Assembly (NCBI GenBank): GCA_038049695.1
Contig: CP142459.1
Span: 67,634,001 to 67,698,000 of the forward strand
DNA length: 64,000 nucleotides
Direction: 5' to 3'
From: Cinnamomum chago
Taxonomy: Eukaryota; Streptophyta; Magnoliopsida; Laurales; Lauraceae
In this document: one piece after another, positions 35,770-48,182 of the stretch
How positions within the stretch are numbered: the stretch's first letter is position 1
Layout of the letters: each line of letters opens with the position of its first letter
Made by a program: the position numbers and the translations under genes
The notes under the pieces: model-generated
What the model saw: the letters and a program-made list of their open reading frames with translations, nothing else
The model's database searches: none
What the model was told of the DNA's origin: nothing

Positions 35770-36298
35770 TCTACCTATTATATATTTCAACTTACATAAA
35801 TCTTTTGAAATTTATAAATACATTAATTTATTTTCCAACTTAACTAATTATATTGTTTTATTAAGACCTGTTGGTATAAAACTTTTCAGCATAAAGCTTG
35901 TCATGAATAAAGATAAGTGGTGAGGATTTCATCAATATTATTGATTGAAAGATGAGTCAAGCAAACTAAAACCGCCTGTCTTGAGTTGAAATCCAGAAAC
36001 CCATAACGACATACCTTGAAAACAACTACAAAACCCGCTTCTAATTGTAAAATATTATATTTTAAATTTCTTCTAAATTTCTCGATCTCATCTCGATATA
36101 ATATATAAAAATATATCATAATTCAAGTTTCTACTAAAATTTCAAAATTCTTAAATAAATTATTTATTTAAGTTTTCAATTGTGTGATTTCTAAGAAAGC
36201 CTATTAATTATTCTATGTTTCATGATTGGGACACAGAGCATAGCATCATCTCTATCGGTGATCAATTGCCCGTGCTAAGCACGGGAGCATTTTGCTAG
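35770..36298 (+). mobile_element. Candidate non-autonomous Helitron (3' end clear)
   Basis: The right end has the Helitron terminus: a 7-bp-stem hairpin CCCGTGC-TAA-GCACGGG (36269-36285) followed 9 bp later by CTAG (36295-36298) and a host T. The left end is less certain: TCTACCTATTATATATTT at 35770, preceded by A, fits the TC start and A/T insertion rule. The interior is AT-rich and non-coding. Confidence 0.5.
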
Positions 36299-36832
36299 TA
36301 CAATTATGACGTCAAGAGAGGAAATTGAGAGGGAGTCAAGAACAATTAAAAAAAAAGTCAAAACCAATTGAATAAGTTGGGATTGATCTCTCAATTAGAA
36401 ACATAATAACTTCTTTTCACCCTTCTCTATTAATTAAACCATCCATGTAATCATACTTTCTTCATTGGAGGCCCATGCATTGCCTGAGTTTATTTGCAAT
36501 GTTAAAAATAGATAGATACATGCAATTATGAAAGAAATAAGAAGGCTGCCCCCCGTCTCACAACCAAAGATAGAAATAAGAACATCTATCAACAAGTGAT
36601 CAGTAATCATAAACATTAGTTCATTAAACAGGCGTGCTGCTCCTGTCACCTAAGATTGCTAATAAGAACATCTTAATTGACAAATGATTAGGAATCATCT
36701 GCCTAATTGAGACGCAAGTGTCTATCATTGGTAGTAGTTGCGTGTGAAGTTTCTATTTAACATAGGTGTGTCCAGTTGTACACTATATAAATTGGTTTCA
36801 AACTACAAAGTGCCATTCTCAATATTACTTTA
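36299..36832. other. AT-rich intergenic
   Basis: No gene; a 71-codon minus-strand frame at 36434-36649 has no known motif. Confidence 0.4.
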
Positions 36833-37254
36833 TCTATACTATATATATAGTTGCACTCACTCATATGAAATAAAAAATGATAGATTTTTTGATACATTAT
36901 GATTCAATTATTTCGAAATTGAGCTCTAAGTTCGCAATTAATTGCAAAATTTGAGCTCAATTTTGATTAGAGATGAATTTTAAGTTTGATTGGGATTTAC
37001 ATGGAGAGTCCACTTTTATTAATCTAGCTCCAATTTTGATTAGAGATGAATTTTAAATTTGCTTGGGATTTACATAGAGAGTTCACTTTTATTAATCTTC
37101 TTTAAGAGAATTTAAGAGTCCCTAAGAGTTCTAATTGTGCTTGGAAAGAAACTACTTTTCAATAGATTCATTCATCCACCGTTTTTATAGTAATTCATTC
37201 ATTACTTTTATACTATTTATATAATAGTATTTTTGCACGGGCGAATATTGTTAG
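36833..37254 (+). mobile_element. Candidate Helitron-like element with internal duplication
   Basis: Starts TCTATACTATATATATAG after an A at 36832, a classic plant Helitron 5' end. It ends near 37254 after GCACGGGC and TTAG followed by T, a degenerate version of the 3' end seen at 36298. Inside, a 72-bp unit beginning TTTTGATTAGAGATGAATTT (36961, 37033) is tandemly duplicated. Immediately downstream (37257-37336) the first about 80 bp of the element are repeated, including about 8 bp that lie before the presumed 5' end, so a simple duplication of the region is an alternative to two Helitron insertions. Confidence 0.5.
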
Positions 37255-37256
37255 TA

Positions 37257-37336
37257 TTACTTTATCTATACTATAGTTGCACTCACTCATATGAAATAAA
37301 AAATGATAGATTTTTTGATACATTATGATTCAATTA
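37257..37336 (+). repeat. Second copy of the Helitron-like 5' segment
   Basis: TATTACTTTATCTATACTAT, then TAGTTGCACTCACTCATATG and AAATAAAAAATGATAG, repeats 36825-36905 almost exactly, lacking one TATATA step. No matching 3' end follows before the LINE at 37.7 kb. Confidence 0.8.
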
Positions 37337-37746
37337 AAATATCAACTTACTATATGAGATTACAATTCAAACGGATCCCAATACATTTGATGGTAGTTTG
37401 GCCATATAATTAATACAATCAAGATGTTAGAAGAAATGTCAAAGGCTTCCATCTGTTGCAAAACAAAAAGACAAAAACAAAACCCTATTGGACTCATTAG
37501 CCATTATTGAAATGCATCAATTTCAACTAGATAAACCAATGGCATGTGCATATCAAGCATCACAGCTAACCTCTTTATTATTAATTTTTTGGGGCTACTG
37601 TCCGTACGGTGAACTGTACCATACTACCATCACAGCCAACCTCTTCTAAGCTTATAATTCTTCTGATAAGTACCAATACTAACACCATGTACCTATACTA
37701 ACACCAGGCACTTACACATGAAAAATCAATGAATGAAGGTTTTGTC

Positions 37747-38666
37747 TGCTCACCTGCCAACTACTGTTCAGCAGCTCCTCCATCATCTCCTCAAGGACCT
37801 CTCTCTCATCCTTGCTACTAGAGACTCCCTCAGCTGGAGAGACTCTCCCGATGGCAATCTATCCCTGTGCATTGCATGGCAGAAAATTAGGCACAGAGGC
37901 CAGACTCTCCCTTGGCCAAAATTGATATGGAACAACATCTCCCCCACAGAGTTAACTGCTTTGGCTGGCGACTGATGCACAACAAAATTCCTACTGATTC
38001 ATGGCTGAAACGTCTGGGCTTCTCCCTTGCATCCAGATGCATCCTCTGCTGCGCAGCAGAAGACTCAGTGGGCCATATTTTCTTCTCTTGTGATCTAGCA
38101 AAAGCCATATGGTCTTGGCTTCTATTTTCTTCTCTTGTGATCTAGCAAAAGCCATATGGTCTTGGCTTCTTCAAGCTGCAGGGATTCCTCCTCCAATCAA
38201 CTACTCTGCCTCGTCTATTTGGAAGTCTCTCTCTAAAGACAATGATGCCAAAGGGTCCAAATACATGGCTGTCATCCTCATCACAGCTCTCTACCACCTT
38301 TGGAAGGCTCGAAATGAAGCCATCTTTGCTACTCGCAGGCCCTCCCTCCACTCTACTCAAGGCCAAATTCAAGAAGCCATCACCTTCTCCATGAAGCAGA
38401 TGACTTCTCCTTTTGTTAGCATCCAACTCAGTGCCCTGTTTGCTTCCTTGAGAATTGCCTCTGGTGGTGCCTAATCTGTTGGGTTCAGGAAGTCTCTCCC
38501 TGCTCCTGTTGTTTGGTCTAGCAAGCATCTTCTCTGCTTGTTTTTATTTTGCTCTTTTGGGGGCCTCTCTCTGCCCCTTATATTTTTTGTATTCTTGCTT
38601 CTCCTTCCCTCTTCTTTTTAAATATAATTACCCATTCAGCAAAAAAAAAAAAAAAAAAAAAAAAAA
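37747..38666 (+). mobile_element. Second 5'-truncated L1-type LINE, decayed
   Basis: Encodes the same ORF2 tail as the element at 2194: SPDGNLSLCIAWQKIRHRG, then in another frame FGWRLMHNKIPTDSWLKRLG, the Cys knuckle CILCCAAEDSVGH, IFFSCDLAKAIWSWL and LYHLWKARNEAIFATRR, ending at a stop at 38472-38474. The coding text changes frame around 37930-37960. A 47-bp tandem duplication (starting CTTCTCTTGTGATCTAGC near 38091 and 38138) breaks it again. A poly-A tail of about 26 bases ends at 38666. The flanks GGTTTTGTCTG (37738-37748) and GATTTTGTGTG (38669-38679) may be a worn target duplication. It looks older than the 2.2-kb copy. Confidence 0.82.
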
Positions 38667-38679
38667 GAGATTTTGTGTG

Positions 38680-41600
38680 AAAATCTTAAATCTTCCGAAC
38701 AAAAGAAAAAAAAAAAAAAAAGATCCTTATTTTGGACATGACCTTAACTTGTTTCCTTACTAAATTTTCTGATTTAAATTTGGGGTACTAAGAAATCATA
38801 GACGTTCCATTGCCATTTTCAAAGGTCAACTTTTTTGCTAGATTTTCAAATTTCACTATCTAAAAATGTCTCGAATGACTTTTGGAAACCACAAAATTCC
38901 AACCTTATTGAAATTTGTAAATTCTCCACGTCAAGAGTTGACATACATGAGAATAAAGAAATTAGTGATCTCCTTGAATTTTCAATTCTTCCTACCTGAT
39001 TTCAATCAAGCCTGAAACAGTAAAGAAGATCCATGAAGGAAAGAACATGACTTTTGATGGGGTTGGGTTGAGTGGGAAAGTGGAATTTGACAAACTCAGT
39101 TCCAAAATATATTAAATAACAACTTGGATTATGATGTTCGATTCATTCTTTGACTGTATCAACATTTCCACCAACAAAGTGTACGATCTGGATGTCACTA
39201 CAATTATTGTGATACACACTTTACATGCAATAAAATGTGATCAATATTCATAGAAAAAGTCCACTTGGACATAAGGGGGGACCGAATTCGGGCCCGGTCC
39301 CCGCCCCCCGGAAAACCGTTGGATCCTAACTGCATATACTAAATGAGAATTAAATATGTCTTGTGCATGTGGTCCATAATTGATATCAGTCCCACTTGGA
39401 GGATATCTCAGAGCTTGTAAATTCATAGGAAAGCTATTGATTTTGATCTTCTAGGGTATTTACATGTGGTCTCATTTTCAAGTCAGTTTAAGACCTAATA
39501 TGACCGAGATAGTTCTAACTCCTTTATTTAAACTATAAGGTTCCATAGTTATAAAATGAAATCTTTTTGTATTTAATCCAACGGCAGATATAGAATGGAT
39601 TTTTTGTTTGGATTTTAATTCAATGGTGGATGATGCTGACTTGATCAAATTGGTAGGGGTGTTCACAGACAGGTCAAGCTGTGACAAAGCTTGTCAGGAC
39701 CATTCCATTTACTTAACGGGCCTAATTTTGAGGCCTGGATTCAGTCCATGGGCCTAGGCCATTTGCAATATAAATAAACTTGATCTATGTCAAAAATAAG
39801 TCAGGTCCAGCCGAGCCGGGCCTTTAAGAATAGAAGCCCGTCCTAGGATAACATAACAATTGGACCAGGAATGTAAGGCCCAGAAAAGATAACCCGAATC
39901 CAATCCAATATGGGCTGGGATGGATCCCTGCATGAGCACCCTTACAAAATGTAATTAAGTTTACCTTGAAAAGAAAATGACGGATGGAAAAGATGGAGGG
40001 CATTTTCCATTAATTTACGAAGGCAAGGTCCATCCTCTACCACCTGTTTGTTTAATCTATATAAAATTCTTAAGAGTTTTTTTTTTCTTTTTCTTTTTTC
40101 TTTTTATTAAATTTGCTAACAAATGATTAAAGGTGAAGATCTATAAGGCATCATCAAATTATCGCTAACTTGATACTGCCCCCTATTTCTAATCATGGTT
40201 AAAACTGAAAAGACAAACGTAAATCGAAAAACTGACCATCAAGTTATATCTCTTCCAATGGAAAATGAATATCTAGCTACCATCATAGTATCTCAAATGG
40301 TAGCATAGTCAAGCCCTCATCTACATCCCCATGACCTCATAAATACTTTACCCCTCACCTCCTTTTTGTCTCTTTTGTATATTACTCATACACTACCACA
40401 CACACTCATACACCTCAAGTCCCCATCAAACAATCCTAAAGATCAAAGTGTGGCATTTCATGAATTCCTATGTATTCAACTCATCTACATTCTATGCAAA
40501 CAAATTGACCATTAATAATACATCTTCACCCTAATAACATTCAAAACATGCAGGGTTGAATGGTGTTGGCACTTTAGTATCACACACATGCACATGGATC
40601 AATCGTTGGGTTTTCAAATTTAAAGTGACGCGCCTAACCAATAGTGCGACTAAAGAAAATAAAAAGAAACTGAGATGCCTGAACCAGACCTAAAAGTAGA
40701 AAAAAGGTACAAAGATTGGACCCAGGAAGTTTTTTCAATGGGTCCTTTTGGAACATCATTTCAACCCTACCCACAGACAAGCTGGCCGTTGATGTTTAGC
40801 TTGCAGGGAAAATATTAAAAACAACTAATGGAAGTCACTTCTATAAGACAGCAGGAATAGTTTAACAACAGAGATGTCTTCCAATTACACCCGCCAATTT
40901 ACACTTCCACAGGTTAAAAAGTCCTTGCCGAATGATTGCCCCAAACTCCACTTCTCCAGTATCATCTGGGTTGGACAGAGGGAGATCCACACCTACAATG
41001 GTTGACCAATTATGATGTAAGTTCAATCCTTCAAAAAAAAAAAAAAATTTACTCACCAATGATTAGTGGTCTTGCAGTTACTTTTCCTGCTTAAATCATT
41101 TAGATCTTGACTTGAAACTTGAAAGCAGTATGGGCACCCTAAGTGTTGAAGTTTCAATTGAATTTGATAACTAAATGATGAAGAGTAGTTTTAATCCCAT
41201 TTCTTTTCAAACTGGGACTGGGCTAATGGACTAAGGTGCCGAAGCCAGTGATCAAACAATGCATTGGCTGAAGCTGCTTCTATTTTCTGGATCACTGGAA
41301 CGTGATCACATGGCTTGAAGGGCTGCTAAATCTGGATGTCGCCCTACCTGAAAGCTGGGTGATTTGTATGGTAGAAATGTCCATTTAATTATTTTGGTCA
41401 TACAGTCATTCCTAATTAAGCTTGGTTCGCTTGGGTGCCATTCTTAGAAGTTTAAATATAATATGATATTTTATTACACTATAATAATGTGCTAATGAAT
41501 AATGATATCACTTGGTTGGGCTTGGGCTCGATCTCGGTCTTGCATGTAATTTGGGCCAGGACCTAGCTCATCTGCTACCTGAGTTGCACCACCAACTCAA

Positions 41601-44600
41601 TAATCTATGTTGCATAATTACAACAGAAACAGGGATCACTCACTTGAACACTCACCTGCTCCACCAGGTTCCACTGAGAAAGGAAGGGGTAGCAAAGTCT
41701 GAGTTCAATTGAAATAATAAGAAATTAATAATTTCTAGTCAGAAGGTTAACCAAATGATGATTAAGCTAATTAGAGTATATTAGGTACAACATAGAGAGA
41801 GAGAGAGAGAAAAAAAATGGTCATTTGAACTAAATTTGATAGTTGGAGGCCAAGGGCAGTCAAGCTGGGCCCTTGGTCATGGAAGGCAGCCCACCATCTG
41901 CAGCACAGACCTTGACATGTTGGCACTGGCATCTTTAAAAGTGGAGTTACAAAATGGTTGGTGTCCCACTAATACTTTGCTAAAAGCATATGAAAGTTTC
42001 ATGGTAGTTTGTCCCAATCTTACTTTAAAAAACAGTAGAAAAGATAAAGCAAAACTCAACTCCATTCTTTTATGGTACTTCAAATTGGACGACTTTTAAT
42101 TTATTTGGATCTTTTCACCATCCACATGATTCGATACATTACGACATTCTTGAAATTAATCAATGAAATTTAGGTAAGAGCTTAGGTCAAATATGCAACA
42201 TTCAGTCATTCACTACCAATATGACTTCAATAAGATAGTCATTTCATATATATCTTCAATGAAGTTCTCTCTAGTAAGTTACTCACACTCCCCAGGTCCC
42301 TCACCAACACAACTGGGCATCCATCTCTGGTTGGTGTAGTGGAGACTAGAGGAAGATGCATCGCGACTGAGCTATTAGTGGATTGGCTCATCTTCAGTGA
42401 CTTCAAATATTGTTGTTTAGCTAGTGTTTAAGTATGTGTATATCTAGTGTCCTCAGATAGATCTAATTAAAATTGCTAACATTCCAAATTATCTAATATT
42501 ACTGCCTATGTTTTATAGCCGATTCACTTGTACATGTCTCATAATAATCTCGGCCAGGGTTTGGTACAAAGTTTTCTTTTAATTTAAACTCCGTTTTGAC
42601 AATGAAGCTGGCTATGTTCATGTCAAAATTGAGAGAATTTAAGGGATCATATGGGAATGAAATCTTTTCTTATGCAAGAATATTTACTACTGTCTTCTAT
42701 TTTGCTCTCTTACAGCAAGAAAAGAGTTTGCACAGTTCCTGTCTTAAGGCCTTTTTAGATGATGGGCAACGTGAGGAGAATAAAAACATTTCTCCATATA
42801 TAAACGTTTTTCCATAGTTGGATTCATTCATTCTTTTTCCCACTTCAGTACAACTACTGAAATACCCACACACCCATGCACACAAATACACCCTTCACAA
42901 GTCCCATGCTCTCAGAACTATAACTATAGATTGATCCCTATTTAGATTTATTCAGGTGGAGAGAGATCAATTTTCTCTTAACTACCATTCACAAAAAAAA
43001 TAAAGAAATGATTTTCTTCTCATTGGAGTGGCCGGAAAACAATATTTTTTAAAAATATATATTTTATGTTAAAAGTGACCTTTATACTTTTGATAATTGT
43101 TTTTTTATTTAAAGGGAGCTTTCAAAACAATCTTCTCATAAATAGCTTTACCCTCAAAAACTTTCTTTACACAATGCCCCCACCCCATCTCTCCAAGGAA
43201 TCACTACTAGAGAAAAATGACAAATGGTGAAAATCTAAATTGCATAAAATAAATATCTTCATCTAAGTGTTCTTATCAAACTTCAGTCTAATAGAGCTTG
43301 AGCTCACCACTAAAATAATCTCTATAAAACACTTGAGCTGTTTTATATTCGTTCTTATAGTTAAAAATTGTACATGTTGGATAGAAAAAGCCACCTCTTT
43401 TCTTCACTTCAAGCCACAAATCAACAGCAGGAGCCATTATTAACAATCTCAACACAAAAGTTTGGGACCAAAAAAATAATATAATGCATATTTTACTTTT
43501 ATCTAAATTGGATGTCCCATGAGCGACGTACTTATCCAACCCCTCCTTTGTCTCCATATACATGGGACCCATCACATCCAACCCATGCATCCACCATTCT
43601 ATAGAACTTACTGTCAATATATTTCACTAATGGGTATTATGGTAGATTAGTTTGATCTAGTGGGTATAATGTGGGTCCACAATCATTTAGGAGAGTCCCA
43701 CTATCATTAAGCTATTTGAGTGACCCCACAATGATTATGTTATTTAGCTGGGCCCACTTTAAGAGTTGATTTGATTTTCAATCAAAGGACATTTTGATGA
43801 TTCAAGAGTCATTTTCTCATACAAGTAGGCTGATGTGAATATTTATGTAAATACACTTAAAAAGAACTTATATGAACACTTCACTAAATATACAAATAGC
43901 TTAAGCAAAAATAATCATAAAGAAACCTAATCCATGTATCTCACCGGCCTTTTGCTAGTGTACGTGTTTCATATGTATTAAATTAATGTGATGCACGGCT
44001 CCATTCCTATTAGCTAGAGTAAAATTATGAGAAAAGCCATACAAGAGGAAGGCATTTATTAGGTTAAGTTATAAATTTTTAAGCAAGTGGACCCAAGCCT
44101 CCCAAATTAATTTCCCAGCATCCAAACCATACATCAGCGCTCTAAAAAGGCAGATGGGTTGGTCCTAAGCTGCCATCGTTTACTGCTAAATTGGAACTTA
44201 CAAGGAGAAGACAATGGGTCAATCTTCGAAGATGTGTGTAGAATATGGTAACAGTAAACAGGTGCAATGACACTGAAATTTGATTCCTTTTTTTCTTACA
44301 CACTCTACCAATCACATTATTAATTTTTAATTTCTAGCAAGAACTGCAACTTACCCTAGTGGCTAAACGCGCCAGTTCTCGGGTGTCCAAGTTTCTATTA
44401 TGGCCACCCCTACTCTTTGCATGTGCCAAGCTTTTGTTATCTTACATATACCTGTTTTTAGTTGTTACTCCTTGCATGTGTGAGTTTGTATTACCTTGCA
44501 AGTTTCTCACGTGCCATCCTCTTAGTCGGGACAAAAAAATATATCTTTTAATTACCACTAATCCAGAGAATGATGTATGACAACTTGCATTGATTGGGTA

Positions 44601-46334
44601 AGTAATTACAAGGCCTATCTGAAACCGAAATTTGGCATAGAACTCCTGCAATGGCGACCGGGCCATTAGTTCTCGTAATTAGAGGTCTCTGCTTCCTGTC
44701 CTTTCCACAAGTAATAAAAAGCATGTATGAATCCAGTGTAATTGTTGTACTGAATGTTGTGGTTGTAGACATTAGTTGTTTTGACCACTAGCTGGGGTAG
44801 CATGTCTGTAAGTAGGTTTGGTCTGTGTGACTGTGTGTCTGCACTGTTCATAATTGTCTGGTTATATCTGTTGGCTGTTTCCGTATCAGGCAATGAGGAA
44901 TCTGTGAGGGCAAATGCTCCAAAAACGCCCCTAGCCCTCACTTTAGGGGCCCAAATTTTATTTTCTTTTCCTTTCTTTTTCTTTTTTTTTTTTCATTTTC
45001 AGATGAGGCCCACCAATGATCAATTCAATCCTTTGCAAACTGCCACAAGTAAATTAGCATTAGCTCGAATTTGATATTCACAGGAAAAGCATTCACATTT
45101 AGTTTTAATCACCATATATTTGCATGATATATGTATATCTTTTTGGGAATTGAATAAATATAAATTCATAATTACGTGAGCTCCACCTAATAGGTAAAGG
45201 GTAAAGGATATGAGGTGATATAGTGACGGATACAAGATGGCATCCATGTAGACCATGTCTATGCGACATTGACTTTGCTCGAATTTGAATTATAGGATAA
45301 TGGTCTCTGGGCATTCGTTTTCCTATCTTTCCTTCATTTGATTTTTTGTATGGTCATTTTTGGATATTTTCATTTGATTCTTCATTTTTAGCTAATTATA
45401 TATATAATCTTAACTTCTTAAGAACTCAACTATACAAAATAAATAGACCTTAAACTTTAAAACATAAAATTAGGAGCTAAGATCATTCAACTTAAATTGA
45501 TACATCTATCAATTTAGCTGTTCCCTTAATTTGCCATGCTTCCAATAGGTCTTACAGACTGGTGCTTTCTAAGTAAAAACCCACCCTCAAATCTATGATA
45601 CGCTTGGAAAACGTTATCTTTTTGTTGGCCTGCACAAGGCTTAGAAAGGAACTGTTTGGTTAGGCTCTACAATTATTTCAATCATTTTAGGAAGCTATCA
45701 CAATTATTTGCATGGGTCTCATCATGATTTCAGTAGCTTCAGCTTTTCCCCTGCCATGATTTTGGTTATTTAAGTGGACCCACTATGTTAGTAGGAATGG
45801 GGTGGTCTAGCTTTAACCACAATTACAATCATTTTAAGAAGTTTCATCATATTCTAGTCAATGGGTTGGCTTTCATTATGGTTTTGTCATTTGGTGCCCC
45901 CCACCCAGAATGGATTGAATTCTTAGTTGTCATTGATATATTGGACCCATCGTGATTTTGATCAGTTGAGTAGGAGTTGGGCTGGATGGAGTCCCACTGA
46001 TGATGGGACCAAGGGGATGGAAAGCTCCTAGTAGGTTGGGTCCATATATCAAATTGGAGGCAAATTTCATGCCTTTAACGCTTTAATCCGTGGCCCATAA
46101 GTTTAAGATTGAGAGAATTAATTAAAAAATCTCAAAGAGATTTAGTTTTCTTTATTTTCCTTTCTTAAAAATATATCTGGACTCTGCTTACAGATCATCT
46201 TCCAATAGGCATATCTTTCAATAGTTTAGAACCTGATTGTGAGACTAAGATCGATCATATAAATGTCAGTTGGGTGCAATTAAGTTTTCATGGGTGCAAA
46301 TTGCATATGCCAATTGATCCAACAGTTCAATGGA
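38680..46334. other. Long gene-free, AT-rich stretch
   Basis: No host gene is supported over about 7.6 kb. Frames such as 41836-42099, 42596-42817, 43288-43617 and 44359-45074 have no recognisable domain, and several overlap frames on the other strand. Contents: a GGCC-rich dispersed-repeat phrase beginning GGGGTGTTCACAGACAGG (39656-39930), a C/G-rich knot at 39279-39318, a (GA)n run at 41794-41809, T-runs near 40078 and 44980, and degenerate GGGACCCA/ATGATT phrases at about 45690-45990 like those at 56.4-56.8 kb. Confidence 0.45.
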
Positions 46335-46505
46335 CTAGACCTTTCTTTCTTTCTCTCTGATTTTCTTTTTTCTACTTTGGAAATTGGTTGAGCGGTGGAG
46401 TAAGAGACTTGAGACACTACAACCAAAGGGCTTACGGATCGATCCGTGGATATTTCTGTAAAACCAAGATGCCGACAACACCACTGAGCTATCAGTGCGT
46501 TGGCA
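46335..46505 (-). mobile_element. Probable tRNA-derived SINE unit
   Basis: On the minus strand, A-box-like TAGCTCAGTGGTG (46479-46491) and B-box-like GGATCGATCC (46436-46445) lie about 35 nt apart, preceded by AACGCACTGA. CT-rich DNA at 46339-46378 (plus strand) may be the tail. The B box matches the unit at 14540-14690. No target duplication was identified, so the ends are estimates. It could also be a decayed tRNA gene, but no full cloverleaf is visible. Confidence 0.5.
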
Positions 46506-47210
46506 ATGGCCGGAAGATGAACAAAAGTTGCAGATAGTGATGCACAAAGAGCAGTCCACTGGAAAGGTCCCAGGAAGGATTTCTCAAGGTACAGTAAATC
46601 CAAGAAGTGGCCCACCAACCAGACAAGGATCCAAACCATATAGACAGGTCAGGTTTCAATTCTCTGAATAACGTTGTCCTTTCAGAGCCGTGGCACAAGT
46701 CTCTAATCACTACAAGAGGCCATGGAGTCACATAACCAAGAAGCATTTGCGACAGAATAGGTCCAATTCCCAGTTTTAGTGACTTGGGTATTTTGGAACT
46801 ACTTTTGTTGTCATCTTGTAACTGGAATTTTACAAGATGCTCTAACTGTAGGGTTGCTGTAGGGTTGCCCTAAGATTGTGCCACCCGTTTTGAGGCCACT
46901 CCTTTCCCTTTCCTTCCTTTGGCTTTATCTACCAGGCAGTTTTACTACCGACGAAAATGGTCGGTTTCAGGTCGGATGTAAGGTATACAAGATTGAAACT
47001 TTAAAGTAAAATGAAGTGGTAAACTGGACCTGGATAGGAATAAAGGAGCAGGACCTAGACGCAATCTAACACCCCAACAATTATATAACCGACATAATCA
47101 TTAAAGACAGGATCAAAATATTCTCTTTGGATAGGATGCGGATGAAAGTAGTAATAATAATTGATCCAAATAAGTGCAACCTATTCAAGGATTCAGCTTA
47201 AGATAAATCG
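46506..47210. other. Intergenic, no gene seen
   Basis: Minus-strand frames around 46492-46746 have no recognisable motif. Confidence 0.4.
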
Positions 47211-47278
47211 AATGGAGAAATATAATTCATATAGCCGATCCTAATATAGTTGGACAATGCTTTGATGATGATGACGAC
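47211..47278 (+). mobile_element. Second RTE-type LINE/SINE 3' tail
   Basis: ATGGAGAAATATAATTCATA, then TAGCCGATCCTAATATAGTT, GGACAATGCTTTGATGATG is the same 3' tail as 27909-27988 with a few substitutions. It ends in a GAT microsatellite. Confidence 0.62.
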
Positions 47279-48182
47279 TACCCGGTATTCGGGGACCTGA
47301 TGCCAGCCATAAGTTAAATGAATAGTTTTGTACTTTATGTGATCAAGTTTAAATGCTAAAAATATTAAAATAATTGTAACATCATGGTCATCCTTATACA
47401 GGGAAAGACTTGAATTTACATAAACTAAAAGGTGCAGAGTTGATTAACTACATTGTCTTTCGTGGAAACAAAAACATGTTCATTGATTCCCACCAAGCTT
47501 TTAAAAATGATCTTGGACTCTTCCAATTAATACGAGACGATTTGAGTACTATGAACCTGTTTCTAAATAGTTGTAAACAATAGCAGGAGCATAAAGATTT
47601 CTGAAGTAATGGAAGGTTATAGATAGCAGCCCAATTCCACAGAAAAGATCTGACCGTCCTATCAATGTTTGGCATGTACTCATCGACGAAGATGCCCTAC
47701 AGAACTTGGATGGTGTAGAAAGCCATGCATACATGCCACGTTTCACATGGTTCAGCTCCCACATAAGTCCTGCTTCATGGAGGTCTAGCAAACAAGTCCA
47801 ACCCATAAACCATGTTTGAAATTTCTCCTTCTAGCTATTGTAAGAAAATGCATTTCCAAATTATCATGGAAGGAACATGAAAAAAAACAAGGAGAAGTTA
47901 CAGTGGAGTTCTATGTATGGAACAGGGAGATTAATCATAAACTCTGTATCAAAAGGCCCCTCAGTGGAGTTTTATGTATGATAGAACAAGGAGATTAATC
48001 GATCATAAACTCAGCATCAAAAGGCCCCTAAAATATTTTTGTACTCCTTGTCATCCAACTATAAATGCCCAGAAAGGTAAAATAACCATATCAAAACCTT
48101 GTATCAGAATTTGTTCTTCTTCTTTTGGAAAAAAAAAATAATGGAAATGTTGTCTTCGAAGTCAGTCCCATATCTAATGGAT
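47279..48182. other. 3' flank of the DUF506 gene with a tandem duplication
   Basis: No gene is supported (minus-strand frames at 47448-47806 lack motifs). At 47905-48031 a segment with the text GTGGAGTT-TATGTATG, AGGAGATTAATC, ATAAACTC and ATCAAAAGGCCCCT occurs twice in tandem, units of about 60-65 bp differing by small indels. It begins about 150 bp past the DUF506 stop codon and may overlap its 3'UTR. Confidence 0.6.

Noticed and set aside
43288-43617. 109-codon minus-strand frame
   Set aside because: No motif I can recognise and AT-rich, repeat-like surroundings.
46430-46500. Possible functional tRNA gene on the minus strand
   Set aside because: A and B boxes are present but no consistent acceptor and anticodon stems could be drawn; a SINE head is more likely.
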